From the NCBI RefSeq assembly GCF_023204875.1, contig NZ_CP096247.1, forward strand, positions 2,294,001 to 2,358,000: DNA of 64,000 bases, written 5' to 3'. The DNA is from Prevotella sp. E15-22. GTDB taxonomy: Bacteria > Bacteroidota > Bacteroidia > Bacteroidales > Bacteroidaceae. A program made the position numbers and the translations under genes. The notes under the pieces are model-generated. The model worked only from the letters and a program-made list of their open reading frames with translations, ran no database searches and was not told where the DNA came from. Each line of letters begins with the position of its first letter. Within the stretch, counting starts at the first letter, position 1. Below are positions 20,205-29,629 of this stretch, piece after piece.

Positions 20205-21305
20205 TTAGTTTTTATAACTCTTATGATAGAATTGTTTCTTCACTATTTTTCCAGGGAACACCTTCTTGCGAATCTGAATTTCCACCTCAGTTCCCAATGC
20301 AGCATAATCAGCATCGATAAGGGCCATACATACGCTCTTATCTACTGATATCCCATGATATCCTGTAGTAACCTCACCAATGGGGGTTCCATTTTTTAGA
20401 ACAGTATAACCATGGCGAGGAATTGCCTTATCCTCTAACTCAATGCCAACAAGTTTCTTCGCCGGTCCCTCGGCCTTCTGTTTAGCCAGCGCCTCTTTAC
20501 CGACAAACTCCTGCTTGTCAAGTTTAACAAACATACCCAATCCTGCCATGATGGGAGATATTTCTTCAGATAACTCATCGCCATAAAGAGGTAAACCGAC
20601 TTCGAAACGCAGGGTATCGCGACAACCTAATCCGCAAGGTTGAACGCCGGCATCAATCAATTTATCCCAACAACGCTGGATATAATCGTGCGAAGCATAC
20701 ACCTCGAATCCATCCTCACCCGTATAACCCGTTCGCGACACAATGACGCCATCAATGGTTTTACAGGTATAAAAAGCCATCTCGCGACATGGTAATCCCA
20801 AGACCTCCTCCATACGTTGCTCAGCTTCTGGTCCTTGCAAGGCTATCTGTCCATAGAAGTCACTACGATCCTGCAAAACAATGTCAAATCCCTTAGCTTG
20901 CTGTTGCATCCATGCCCAATCCTTATCAATGTTAGCTGCATTGATTACCAAGAAGAAATCATTCTCACCCATTTTATAAACCAGCAGGTCGTCCACCGTG
21001 CCACCGTTCTCGTAGCACATCATACCATAATATATCTTACCAATGGGAGCCTCAGCGATGTTGTTTGTAAAGATATGTTGGACATAGCGCTCAGCATCCT
21101 TTCCCTTTACAGTGACCTCGCCCATGTGTGAAACATCAAACAATCCGCAATTATGACGCACTGCTAAATGTTCCAATTGGATATTGCGATATTGAATAGG
21201 CATGCAGAAATTTGCAAACGGAGCCATAAAAGCCCCCTCTGCTATATGTCTTTCATACAGACATGTTCTTTTTTCGCGGTCTTGCTTTTCTTGTTTTATT
21301 GCCAT
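20205..21305 (-). CDS. gcvT: Aminomethyltransferase (T-protein)
   Basis: Transfers the one-carbon unit from aminomethyl-lipoyl GcvH to tetrahydrofolate, releasing ammonia. The 366-residue protein shows FDVSHMGEVTVKGKDAERYV, the NNIAEAPIGKIYYGMMCYENGG-type folate region (from about residue 90), RTGYTGEDGFEVY and GLGCRDTLRFEVGLPLYG, with the late GEVTTGYHG segment. Length matches the family. It is followed by gcvH after 18 bases and preceded by the lipoate ligase gene 31 bases upstream. Confidence 0.95.
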   Translation of the reverse strand: MAIKQEKQDREKRTCLYERHIAEGAFMAPFANFCMPIQYRNIQLEHLAVRHNCGLFDVSHMGEVTVKGKDAERYVQHIFTNNIAEAPIGKIYYGMMCYENGGTVDDLLVYKMGENDFFLVINAANIDKDWAWMQQQAKGFDIVLQDRSDFYGQIALQGPEAEQRMEEVLGLPCREMAFYTCKTIDGVIVSRTGYTGEDGFEVYASHDYIQRCWDKLIDAGVQPCGLGCRDTLRFEVGLPLYGDELSEEISPIMAGLGMFVKLDKQEFVGKEALAKQKAEGPAKKLVGIELEDKAIPRHGYTVLKNGTPIGEVTTGYHGISVDKSVCMALIDADYAALGTEVEIQIRKKVFPGKIVKKQFYHKSYKN

Positions 21306-21336
21306 TGTTTTAAGTTTTTAGTATAATCGATAAAAA

Positions 21337-22050
21337 TCAGTGTATACGGTTGATAAACTCTTCTTTCAGATAGGTTTGTTCTAATTGCTCAATGCCCGAT
21401 ACATCTTCGGACGTCAACAATCGTTCTCCCTGACATAATGTCTGCCGGACAAGAGCCTTAAACTCCTCTAACGACAGTGAAGTATGGTCTTTTAGCAAGG
21501 TGATACGTTGTCGCACACTCTTGATGCCCTTTGACTCCAGCTTTTCCTTACTGGGTGTGATCGCATGAAGCATATGTTCCATATCTGTATCATAAAGCAT
21601 CGTACTATGCACTATACTGCGACCTGGCAGATGATAAAAAGCCGCGCCACTCACTTTTCGATCTCCAATCATCACATCGTTGTGAGTGGTGCTTGTTGCT
21701 TCAATACCCATCCTCCGCAGCACCAACAACAACATGTTGACAAAGCGATTAAAGGTGAGAGCCACATTCTCTTCCTTCGACACAAACGACAACATAACGT
21801 TGCTTCTATCTGCATACACACAACCACCACCACTCTTGCGCCTATACATCTCAATGCAATGTGTTCGACAGTAATCCACATTAACCTCACTTTCCATCAA
21901 TTGGTTGCGTCCGAAGATAACCGTTGGCTTCACTTGCCACATAAAGAACAAATCGTCATCATCTCCCATATGGCGAGCGACATACTCCTCCATAGCAAGA
22001 TAAAATGACAATCGTCTATCCGTTTGATCCTTCAGGACAACATACTTCAT
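21337..22050 (-). CDS. Lipoate-protein ligase family protein (catalytic domain only)
   Basis: Expected to attach lipoate or octanoate to the lysine of GcvH. The 237-residue protein has the biotin/lipoate transferase fold signature: PTVIFGRNQ, YRRKSGGGCVYADRSN (family RRxSGGG) and the catalytic lysine in GDRKVSGAAFY. It is about 100 residues shorter than E. coli LplA and lacks the C-terminal accessory domain, so it may need a partner or work as an octanoyl/lipoyl transferase (LipM/LipL-like). The ATG at 22050 gives MKYVVLKDQ; a TTG three codons upstream is an alternative. First gene of the gcv operon, behind a full-consensus promoter. Confidence 0.82.
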   Translation of the reverse strand: MKYVVLKDQTDRRLSFYLAMEEYVARHMGDDDDLFFMWQVKPTVIFGRNQLMESEVNVDYCRTHCIEMYRRKSGGGCVYADRSNVMLSFVSKEENVALTFNRFVNMLLLVLRRMGIEATSTTHNDVMIGDRKVSGAAFYHLPGRSIVHSTMLYDTDMEHMLHAITPSKEKLESKGIKSVRQRITLLKDHTSLSLEEFKALVRQTLCQGERLLTSEDVSGIEQLEQTYLKEEFINRIH

Positions 22051-22081
22051 TGTTGGCAAATTATAGGATATGATTTGCTTG

Positions 22082-22113
22082 CAAATTTATGAAATAAATA
22101 TGTAACAGCCAAA
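22082..22113 (-). promoter_or_regulatory. Promoter of the lipoate ligase-gcv operon
   Basis: On the minus strand TTTG (22113-22110) is followed after 20 bases by TAAATTTG (22089-22082), a full match to the Bacteroidota consensus. The ligase ATG is about 31 bases downstream. No glycine riboswitch is apparent in this short leader. Confidence 0.75.
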
Positions 22114-22129
22114 AAAATTAGACTAAGTT

Positions 22130-22160
22130 TTTGAAATATGAACGAATATTTGTAACTTTG
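22130..22160 (+). promoter_or_regulatory. Promoter of the dxs-trkA-trkH operon
   Basis: TTTG at 22130-22133 and TAACTTTG at 22153-22160 are separated by 19 bases, a full match to the Bacteroidota consensus. It is back-to-back with the gcv promoter, with the two -33 boxes only 16 bases apart. Confidence 0.75.
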
Positions 22161-22185
22161 TCGCCCAAATGATTATTCTTAAATC

Positions 22186-24057
22186 GTGGAACATAGTAAT
22201 CTAAAGATACTCAATAGCATTGACAACCCAAGCCAACTGAGGCAAATGAATATCGATTTGCTGCCTAGGCTCTGCTCAGAATTACGACAAGATATCGTTG
22301 AAGAGCTAGCCGAGAATCCAGGTCATCTGGCTTCCAGTTTAGGCGTAATTGAACTTACCGTTGCACTTCACTATGTCTTTAATACACCAGAAGACCGCAT
22401 CGTATGGGATGTTGGTCATCAGGCTTATGGACATAAGATCCTGACAGGTCGCCGCGAGCAATTCTATACAAACCGCAAACTAGGTGGCATTCGCCCCTTC
22501 CCCACTCCCGAAGAGAGCAAATACGATTCATTCATCTGTGGACATGCCAGCAATAGCATCTCCGCAGCCCTCGGCATGGCTGTAGCAGCCAAGGACACTC
22601 GCAAAGTGGTAGCCGTCATTGGCGATGGTGCCATGAGTGGCGGTTTAGCTTTTGAGGGACTCAACAACGTATCAAGCACCCCCAACGATCTACTGATAAT
22701 CCTCAACGACAACGACATGTCTATTGACCGATCAGTGGGTGGTATGAAAGAATATCTGCTTAACCTGAGTACTAACGAGACATACAACTCGTTACGCTAT
22801 AAGGCAGCCAAGTGGCTAGTCCAGCAAGGCTTGCTTTCCGAGGCACGCAAAAAGGGGCTCATCCGTCTGAGCAATGCCGTAAAGAGCGCCATCTCCGAAC
22901 AGCAGAACATCTTCGAAGGCATGAATATCCGTTACTTTGGTCCTTTCGATGGGCACAATGTTTTGGAACTTGTTCGCATCCTGAAACAGTTGAAGGACAT
23001 GAAAGGTCCCAAGCTGCTCCACCTACACACAAAAAAGGGCCATGGCTATGCCCCTGCCGAAAACTACAAGCCCGTGTGGCATGCACCTGGAAAGTTCGAC
23101 CCTGACACTGGCGAGCTAATAACCAACGACACTGGCGACATGCCTCCGAAATATCAGGACGTCTTTGGACACACCCTATTGGAGTTGGCTCGTAGCAATC
23201 CAAAGATTGTGGGTGTCACTCCTGCCATGCCTACAGGTTGTTCCATGAACATCCCAATGAAAGAAATGCCTGACAGGATGTTTGACGTTGGCATAGCCGA
23301 AGGACATGCTGTAACATTCTCCGCAGGAATGGCCAAGGAAGGACTTCAGCCCTTCTGCAACATCTATAGTGCCTTTGCACAACGCGCTTACGACAATATT
23401 ATCCACGACGTAGCAATCCTCAAGTTGCCTGTCGTTCTCTGTTTCGACCGTGCCGGTTTGGTTGGCGAAGACGGCCCCACCCATCATGGTGCTTTTGACA
23501 TGGCAGCTTTGCGCCCCATTCCCAATCTCACCATTGCTTCGCCAATGAACGAGCACGAATTGAGAAACCTGATGTACACTGCCCAGCTTGAAGGTAAAGG
23601 TCCTTTCATCATCCGCTATCCGCGAGGTCGTGGTGTACTGGTTGATTGGCGTTGTCCCTTCCAGGAAATTTCCATAGGAACAGGACGCAAACTCTGTGAT
23701 GGCGACGACGTAGCAGTGCTAACCATCGGTCCCATTGGCAATGATGTTCAGGAAATTATTAGCGAATTATCAGAAAAATCCGTCGCCCACTACGACATGC
23801 GTTTCTTGAAACCTCTTGACGAGACTATTCTCGAAGAGGTTGGCCGCAAGTTTAAGCGCATCATCACCATTGAGGACGGTGTGCGCAATGGTGGCATGGG
23901 TAGTGCTGTGATGGAGTGGATGAACGATCACGGCTATCAGCCCTGCATTACTCGCATGGGCTTACCAGATAGATTTGTGGAGCACGGCACTGTTGACGAG
24001 CTTCGTCATATTGTGGGTATCGATAAAGAATCCATTAAGAAAGTAATACTGTCATGA
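22186..24057 (+). CDS. dxs: 1-Deoxy-D-xylulose-5-phosphate synthase
   Basis: Thiamine-diphosphate enzyme joining pyruvate and glyceraldehyde-3-phosphate in the first step of the MEP isoprenoid pathway. The 623-residue protein has [17 protein letters not shown], the ThDP motif [16 protein letters not shown] with [12 protein letters not shown], and the transketolase domain [17 protein letters not shown] and [21 protein letters not shown] start is chosen: an in-frame TAA lies two codons upstream and the next ATG (codon 21) would remove conserved N-terminal sequence. It overlaps trkA by 4 bases, an unexpected link between isoprenoid synthesis and potassium uptake. Confidence 0.94.
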   Translation: MEHSNLKILNSIDNPSQLRQMNIDLLPRLCSELRQDIVEELAENPGHLASSLGVIELTVALHYVFNTPEDRIVWDVGHQAYGHKILTGRREQFYTNRKLGGIRPFPTPEESKYDSFICGHASNSISAALGMAVAAKDTRKVVAVIGDGAMSGGLAFEGLNNVSSTPNDLLIILNDNDMSIDRSVGGMKEYLLNLSTNETYNSLRYKAAKWLVQQGLLSEARKKGLIRLSNAVKSAISEQQNIFEGMNIRYFGPFDGHNVLELVRILKQLKDMKGPKLLHLHTKKGHGYAPAENYKPVWHAPGKFDPDTGELITNDTGDMPPKYQDVFGHTLLELARSNPKIVGVTPAMPTGCSMNIPMKEMPDRMFDVGIAEGHAVTFSAGMAKEGLQPFCNIYSAFAQRAYDNIIHDVAILKLPVVLCFDRAGLVGEDGPTHHGAFDMAALRPIPNLTIASPMNEHELRNLMYTAQLEGKGPFIIRYPRGRGVLVDWRCPFQEISIGTGRKLCDGDDVAVLTIGPIGNDVQEIISELSEKSVAHYDMRFLKPLDETILEEVGRKFKRIITIEDGVRNGGMGSAVMEWMNDHGYQPCITRMGLPDRFVEHGTVDELRHIVGIDKESIKKVILS

Positions 24058-25412
24058 AAATTGTGATTGCGGGCGCAGGAGCCGTGGGCACACACCTATC
24101 GAAGCTCCTTTCAACAGAACACCACGACTGTGTGCTGATTGATGATGACGAGAATCGTTTGGGCGGCATGGACTCAAACTACGACATCATGGCCGTCAAT
24201 GCCTCACCTACTAGCATCAAAGCCTTGAAAGATGCCGGTGTAGGAAGTGCAGACCTTTTCGTTGGTGTCACACGCTATGAGAGTCGTAACATCACGGCAT
24301 GTACATTGGCCCATGCTTTAGGAGCCAAAAAGACCGTTGCCCGCATCGACAATTATGAATATCTATCCCCCCAGAACCTGCCATTCTTCCACGATCTGGG
24401 TATCGATTCGCTGGTCTATCCAGAGGTACTGGCAGCCACAGACATCATCAACGGACTAAAACTGTCATGGGTGCGTCAGCGCTGGGATGTCCATAATGGT
24501 GCGCTTGTACTATTGGGCATTAAATTGCGCGAAGGATGCGAAATTCTAAACCAGCCCTTAAAAGATCTTATCGGTCCAGAAGACCCCTATCATGTGGTAG
24601 CCATCAAACGAGGACAGGAGACCATTATCCCTGGTGGTTTGGACGAATTATTGCTTCACGATTTGGCCTATTTCATGACCACCAGCGAATATATCCCTTA
24701 TATCCGTAAGATTGTAGGTAAGGAGCACTATGAGGACGTTCACAACGTCATCATCATGGGTGGCGGAAAGACAGCTGTAAGAGCTGCCTTAACCATGCCC
24801 GATTACATGAACACCAAAATCATTGAGATTAACCCCGACCGATGTGAGCGTCTGAACCAGCTGCTCTCCGAGACCGATGCGATGGTGATTCACGGTGATG
24901 GACGCGATTTAGGACTGCTCAACGAAGAAGGCATCAAGCACACACAGGCCTTTGTAGCACTTACAGGCAATGCCGAGACCAACATCCTTGCTTGTCTCAC
25001 AGCCAAGAAGCTAGGCGTTAGAAAAACCGTTGCCATGGTAGAAAACCTCGACTACGTGCCAATGGCCGACAGCTTGGATATAGGAACCGTCATCAATAAA
25101 AAAACAGTGGCAGCCAGTCATATTTTCCAGATGATGCTTAAGGCCGATGTGCGTAATCTACGCTCACTGATGATGGTCGACGCCGACGTAGCCGAGTTTG
25201 TGGCTGCTGAAGGCTCGAAGGTCACAAAAAAACCGGTGAAGGAGTTGGGATTACCTTTTGGTATCACTATTGGCGGACTGGTACGCGATGGCAAGGGTAT
25301 CCTTGTTAATGGTAATACTCAGATACTGACTGGCGACTCCGTTATGGTGTTTTGCCATAGACATCACCTAGAGCAAGCCGAGAAATTTTTCAAAAAATCC
25401 CTCTTATGGTAA
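24054..25412 (+). CDS. trkA: Trk potassium uptake regulatory subunit TrkA
   Basis: Cytoplasmic nucleotide-binding subunit that gates the TrkH potassium channel. The 452-residue protein is a tandem of two RCK modules: Rossmann loops at [16 protein letters not shown] (residues about 3-18) and [16 protein letters not shown] (about 231-246), each followed by a TrkA-C domain. Both ends overlap neighbours (4 bases with dxs, 7 with trkH), indicating one translationally coupled operon. Confidence 0.95.
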   Translation: MKIVIAGAGAVGTHLSKLLSTEHHDCVLIDDDENRLGGMDSNYDIMAVNASPTSIKALKDAGVGSADLFVGVTRYESRNITACTLAHALGAKKTVARIDNYEYLSPQNLPFFHDLGIDSLVYPEVLAATDIINGLKLSWVRQRWDVHNGALVLLGIKLREGCEILNQPLKDLIGPEDPYHVVAIKRGQETIIPGGLDELLLHDLAYFMTTSEYIPYIRKIVGKEHYEDVHNVIIMGGGKTAVRAALTMPDYMNTKIIEINPDRCERLNQLLSETDAMVIHGDGRDLGLLNEEGIKHTQAFVALTGNAETNILACLTAKKLGVRKTVAMVENLDYVPMADSLDIGTVINKKTVAASHIFQMMLKADVRNLRSLMMVDADVAEFVAAEGSKVTKKPVKELGLPFGITIGGLVRDGKGILVNGNTQILTGDSVMVFCHRHHLEQAEKFFKKSLLW

Positions 25413-26860
25413 ACTTCCGCATCATATCGAAGATCATTGGATCATTGCTCTTCCTCGAGTCGTTCTTCATGGCTATTTGTCTGGCCATGGCCTTCTCTTT
25501 CCACGAGGACGATGTAATGGCCTTCATGACCTCGACCTTGATGACTTTTGGAAGTGGTTGCATCTTTATGTTCTTCGGACACGAAGCAGAAAACTCTTTG
25601 AGTCGCCGCGATGCCTATGTCGTGGTGACACTCACCTGGGTGGTCTTCTCGTTCTTCGGCATGTTCCCGTTTTTGATTCATGGTTCCGTCCCAAGCGTCA
25701 CCGATGCCTATTTCGAGACCATGTCGGGTTTCACAACGACAGGTGCCACCGTTATAGACGATGTAGAGTCGCTGCCTCACGGACTCCTTTTCTGGCGTTC
25801 ACTGATGCAATGGATTGGTGGTTTGGGAATCGTATTCTTTACTATCGCCATTCTTCCTTCACTCGTAGGAGGAAGCGTCAGGGTATTTGCTGCTGAAGCA
25901 ACTGGTCCCATGCGCTCAAAGATGCATCCCCGCCTATCAACCTCAGCCAAATGGATTTGGAGTATCTATTTGCTGCTCACCATTGCCTGTGGTCTATCGT
26001 TTTGGTTAGCAGGCATGGAATGGTTTGATGCCACCAACTATTCTATGTCCACCACAGCCACAGGTGGTTTCTCTACGCACAACGGAACTATCTTCCTGGC
26101 CTCACCACTCATTGAGTATTTGGCCATTCTGTTCCAGTTCTTGGCTGGCATCAATTTTACCTTACTCTACGTCAGTATTTTCAAGTTCAAGGTCAGTACG
26201 CTATTCAAGAACTCGGAGTTCAAGGTATATATTACCACTATCATCATTGCCACCCTGTGGATTATGTATTTGCTGCTCACCCGCATGGGCTACGACTTCG
26301 AATTAGCCTTCCGCTCGGCCTTATTCCAAGTAGTTTCATTCATCACCACCACAGGTCTTAGTAATATGGACGCTGGCACATGGCCCCATATCACGTGGGC
26401 TATTCTGGGTGTACTGATGTTCATGGGTGCTTGTGCAGGTTCCACCACAGGTGGTTTCAAAAGTATACGCGTGATGATGCTGTTCAAGGTACTCCGTAAT
26501 GAGTTCCGACACATCATCCATCCCAATGCTGTTCTACCAGTGAAGATGAACGGTCAGAGTATTCCTCAGAGTCGTTTGACCACCCTTCTCGCTTTCTTCA
26601 CTATCTATGTCATCGCCTTGGCTCTCACCACCATCATCATGATGGAATCGGGGGTCGACATTACCAACGCTGCCACCATATCGATAAGTCTCATCAGCAA
26701 TGTTGGAGCAGGACTTGACACCAACATCGGACCACAGATGTCATGGGCCGACTTAAGCATTGGCGTGAAGTGGCTTTGCTCATTCCTGATGTTAGTAGGA
26801 CGTCTGGAAATTATCGCCGTATTAGTATTGTTCACTCGAGCGTTCTGGAAGGAGAACTAA
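25406..26860 (+). CDS. trkH: Trk potassium uptake transmembrane protein TrkH
   Basis: Ion-conducting inner-membrane subunit of the Trk system. The 484-residue protein is strongly hydrophobic throughout and has the pore-loop signatures FETMSGFTTTGATV, MSTTATGGFSTHNG, VVSFITTTGLSNMD and a last loop near SNVGAGLDTNIGP, plus the CAGSTTGGFKSIRV element. Length is normal. The last 29 bases overlap the convergent DUF4435 gene. Confidence 0.95.
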   Translation: MVNFRIISKIIGSLLFLESFFMAICLAMAFSFHEDDVMAFMTSTLMTFGSGCIFMFFGHEAENSLSRRDAYVVVTLTWVVFSFFGMFPFLIHGSVPSVTDAYFETMSGFTTTGATVIDDVESLPHGLLFWRSLMQWIGGLGIVFFTIAILPSLVGGSVRVFAAEATGPMRSKMHPRLSTSAKWIWSIYLLLTIACGLSFWLAGMEWFDATNYSMSTTATGGFSTHNGTIFLASPLIEYLAILFQFLAGINFTLLYVSIFKFKVSTLFKNSEFKVYITTIIIATLWIMYLLLTRMGYDFELAFRSALFQVVSFITTTGLSNMDAGTWPHITWAILGVLMFMGACAGSTTGGFKSIRVMMLFKVLRNEFRHIIHPNAVLPVKMNGQSIPQSRLTTLLAFFTIYVIALALTTIIMMESGVDITNAATISISLISNVGAGLDTNIGPQMSWADLSIGVKWLCSFLMLVGRLEIIAVLVLFTRAFWKEN

Positions 26861-27854
26861 CTGGGGAATCCAAATACCTACGTATGTCTTCCTGTAATTG
26901 CACGAAGCGCGGTGCCCGCTGATAGCCCGTATTCTTTTTAAGCATCGACTTGATATCCTCTTGCGAGTTCTCGTAGCACGACATCTCATTACGTTTCTGT
27001 GTACGATGAGCCTGCGAGTAGTATATCTCGACCTGTCGCTCCTGCCGTAACACATTACAAACCTTCGTCATGATAGGTGTCACCACCGTATCAAACAGAT
27101 GATGCCCCTGCATATAAAGATAAGTTGTCTGTGGAGTAATCCCCAGTTCCAAGAGGTCAGTCTTCACTTTCAGATAAGCCTCTTTATTGTTGGGAAACAA
27201 GCGTTGCAGTTCGTGAACCTTAGTCTTCACCTTGCGTCTCATATGCTCTATGGATGCCTGAGGATTCTGAACGGTAAATCCACCCGGGTCTACCACACGG
27301 TTGAAGTCGGACAACGAGAAACGACCATGGTGCCCTGTACGATAAGCCCACACGGACCACACGAAGAGCGGAAAGCAGGCCTCACTATACTGACGGAAAT
27401 ACTCCTGGAAATCAAAAATACGATGGTCATTAAGCGTCACTGCCACACATACATCATGAAGCGATGGCGCAAAGCACTGGTAGTTTTCAATGGCATAGAC
27501 GTAGGTGTGAAACACATAGGGACTCTCCAACACCCTGCGCGACTGCTCAGTGACACCCTGTAACAGATAGTCGTAGTCGGCATCCACACAGGCAATCATA
27601 TCTGGGCCAACATGGTCGCCCACGAAATTCATCAGCACCGACTTCTTACCACGCGTCAGGTTCATCTTCGATGGCAACATCACCTCGAAATAGCGGTTCT
27701 CATCCTCAAAACGGTTGAGTACCGTGCGCCAGAAATAGATATCGTCATAACTCTCAACGTAGGCCACAATCCTACGTCGCGCCCGTTTTCCCCTCAGCGC
27801 GTTGGCCGCCTCAAAGTAACGGCTATCTATATTATCTATCAGTCGACTAGCCAT
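26832..27854 (-). CDS. DUF4435 protein, TOPRIM-like nuclease candidate (AriB-like)
   Basis: The 340-residue protein matches the DUF4435 pattern: an acidic YVESYDD motif (Glu34) followed by ACVDADYDYLL (Asp91 and Asp93), the arrangement of a TOPRIM metal-binding site. DUF4435 proteins paired with a P-loop ATPase occur in PARIS anti-phage systems, where the DUF4435 subunit (AriB) is the toxic nuclease. Here the gene overlaps its ATPase partner by 8 bases, so the two are surely co-expressed. Against a defence role: the neighbourhood is housekeeping and no other defence or mobility genes are nearby. Family assignment is from recognised motifs; function is inferred. The 3' end overlaps trkH convergently by 29 bases. 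Confidence 0.68.
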   Translation of the reverse strand: MASRLIDNIDSRYFEAANALRGKRARRRIVAYVESYDDIYFWRTVLNRFEDENRYFEVMLPSKMNLTRGKKSVLMNFVGDHVGPDMIACVDADYDYLLQGVTEQSRRVLESPYVFHTYVYAIENYQCFAPSLHDVCVAVTLNDHRIFDFQEYFRQYSEACFPLFVWSVWAYRTGHHGRFSLSDFNRVVDPGGFTVQNPQASIEHMRRKVKTKVHELQRLFPNNKEAYLKVKTDLLELGITPQTTYLYMQGHHLFDTVVTPIMTKVCNVLRQERQVEIYYSQAHRTQKRNEMSCYENSQEDIKSMLKKNTGYQRAPRFVQLQEDIRRYLDSPVSSPSRTLE

Positions 27855-28689
27855 TGACAGTAATCTCGCTCACCTCAGTCACATGATCTGCCCAACCATT
27901 CATCACCACGGCAGGCGAATGAGTGGTCATAATAATCTGTACGTTAGGGTTCAACTCCATCACCAGATCGATAAGTCGCTTCTGCCACTCCATATGCAGA
28001 CTAACCTCAGGCTCGTCCATAAAGAGCACATAAGGCTGATCGTCCTGCACCAACACAGTGAGCAGAATGGCCAACACCTGTTTCTCGCCGCTCGACAACT
28101 GATAAGGCACCAACACCTCACCAATCTGAGTAAAGCGAATCTCATTCTCCGTTCTAACAATCTTCTTACCCGTCTCAGCAAAAAGCTCGTCCACTATATC
28201 CTGGAAGCGCGTCTTCTTCTGCGACAGTTGTTGAGCAGCATCCGCATGTCCCTGCTGTAGTTGCTCAATGATTCGATTGCCGATGTTCACCTGATAGTCC
28301 AGATATTTTCGTTGCAGATTATACAGTTGAATATCAAGTAGTGAACCACCACCAACGCCAGCCAGGGCCGTCAAAGCCTGGCGCACAAAACCATCACTCT
28401 CTGTGAATGCCTGCGACAAGTTCGAATCAAGTGAGCGAATCATATCATAACGAATCCACTTGCATTCCTCTGGCATCACCTCCAGTCTTACCCCCTTCAG
28501 CATATGACTGGGGAACTCGCCACCAGCAACCAGACCTTTTACAACCTTATTCAGAATCGTACTCTTGCCCACACCGTTGATGCCACTCAAGATATTCACA
28601 TGCGGGTCTAGTTCCCACACAATATGTTTCTTGCCGCTCCACAATGCGTCAATCTCAATTTTCTTGATATAATTCGCGTACTTCTGCAT
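27847..28689 (-). CDS. AAA/ABC-type ATPase, partner of the DUF4435 protein
   Basis: A soluble SMC/RecF-like ATPase of 280 residues. It shows Walker A GINGVGKST (residues 36-44), an ABC signature LSSGEKQVLAILL, and Walker B LFMDEPEVSLHMEWQ followed by the H-loop region IIMTTHSPAVVMNGW, as in OLD-family and AAA_15/AAA_21 proteins. The short helical insert between the motifs (about residues 110-190) is much smaller than in SMC proteins, and the protein is shorter than typical AriA (400 or more residues). It may sense a trigger and control the DUF4435 effector. A -7 box, TATATTTG, lies on the minus strand at 28721-28714. Confidence 0.75.
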   Translation of the reverse strand: MQKYANYIKKIEIDALWSGKKHIVWELDPHVNILSGINGVGKSTILNKVVKGLVAGGEFPSHMLKGVRLEVMPEECKWIRYDMIRSLDSNLSQAFTESDGFVRQALTALAGVGGGSLLDIQLYNLQRKYLDYQVNIGNRIIEQLQQGHADAAQQLSQKKTRFQDIVDELFAETGKKIVRTENEIRFTQIGEVLVPYQLSSGEKQVLAILLTVLVQDDQPYVLFMDEPEVSLHMEWQKRLIDLVMELNPNVQIIMTTHSPAVVMNGWADHVTEVSEITVNG

Positions 28690-28870
28690 AGCTATCAGTT
28701 TTTAATTATGACGCAAATATACAACATATTTCCGACATGGCCTCTATCCATGCTCACATTTTTCTCAAAGAAATGTTAAATACTCGTCTTGTTCCCCAAA
28801 TTTCTTATTTTTCGATTATCCATTCTCAATTATTTTATGTACCTTTGCATCCGCTTAAGAAAAAAGACCT

Positions 28871-28944
28871 GTCGGCATAGCTCAGTTGGTTAGAGTATCA
28901 CCTTGACATGGTGGGGGTCCTTGGTTCGAATCCAAGTGTCGACA
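28871..28944 (+). tRNA. tRNA-Val (anticodon GAC)
   Basis: A complete 74-base cloverleaf: acceptor GTCGGCA with TGTCGAC, D arm GCTC/GAGT, anticodon stem TCACC/GGTGG with loop TTGACAT (anticodon GAC), and T arm with GGTTCGAATCC. The 3' CCA is not encoded. A TACCTTTG -7 box lies at 28840-28847, about 24 bases upstream, without a clear -33 box. Confidence 0.93.
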
Positions 28945-28954
28945 CAGAAGAAAA

Positions 28955-28989
28955 AAAAAATCCGAATCGGCTATCGATTCGGATTTTTT
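28955..28989. terminator. Bidirectional terminator after tRNA-Val and the FKBP gene
   Basis: The inverted repeat AAAAAATCCGAATCG / CGATTCGGATTTTTT (stem about 15 bp, 5-base loop) is flanked by A and T runs, so it can terminate the plus-strand tRNA transcript and the minus-strand glyS-FKBP transcript. Confidence 0.85.
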
Positions 28990-29011
28990 ATATCTATCAT
29001 TTATTATTTTT

Positions 29012-29629
29012 TTACTGCCAAGGATCCATCACCTGCCCCACTGGACTATAATCCACAAGGACAAGATCGAAGACGAGGACACTGGAACCAGGTAAAGAAG
29101 TGCCGTTACCTGCAGTGCCATAACCCAAACCGCTGGGAATATAGACACGCCAGTAGTCGCCTACATGCATTTTCTGAAGAGCAGTTGTGAAACCCGTAAC
29201 AACCCCTGAGACACTGAAACGTGCCGTAGAGCTGGTGGCCACAGAGAAAGTACCAACAGCAGTTCCCTTATCAAAGAACTTACCACGGGGATAAGATGCA
29301 GAAGGCATCAGACGTCCCTGATACATCACACGAACAGAATCAGTGAAAGCGGGCGAGCCCTGTTTATTAACACCAAGGTCATAATGAGCTATACTGTCAA
29401 CATAGATATAGTCACTGATACCACCCTCTACAGAATCGTTCAGCGAATAATTCTTGATACGCTGCCAGCCTGCCTGCTTCATCGAGTCGGTGGCAATAGA
29501 GGCCAGATACTGCTCATTGCGTACGGCCCAGTCAGCAAACTCGTTGTCCTCCTCGGTCTCCTCGCTACACGACGACAGGCCACAAAGACCCATCGTCATA
29601 GCGAACAGATAAATGATATACTTTTTCAT
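29012..29629 (-). CDS. FKBP-type peptidyl-prolyl isomerase, lipoprotein
   Basis: Envelope folding catalyst that isomerises X-Pro peptide bonds. The 205-residue precursor has a lipoprotein signal peptide with LSSC (Cys21) followed by acidic residues, a linker region, then an FKBP domain (about residues 95-200) with VVTGFTTALQKMHVGDYWRV, IPSGLGYGTAGNG and VLVFDLVLVDY. Its ATG shares a base with the glyS stop (TAATG), implying translational coupling to glycyl-tRNA synthetase; the pairing has no obvious functional reason. Confidence 0.9.
   Translation of the reverse strand: MKKYIIYLFAMTMGLCGLSSCSEETEEDNEFADWAVRNEQYLASIATDSMKQAGWQRIKNYSLNDSVEGGISDYIYVDSIAHYDLGVNKQGSPAFTDSVRVMYQGRLMPSASYPRGKFFDKGTAVGTFSVATSSTARFSVSGVVTGFTTALQKMHVGDYWRVYIPSGLGYGTAGNGTSLPGSSVLVFDLVLVDYSPVGQVMDPWQ

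Noticed and set aside
22050..22113. Glycine riboswitch ahead of the gcv operon
   Set aside because: The leader is only about 25-30 bases long, far too short for a glycine aptamer.
26832..28689. Calling the ATPase/DUF4435 pair a definite PARIS system
   Set aside because: The ATPase is well below the usual AriA length and the neighbourhood is housekeeping; only resemblance is claimed.
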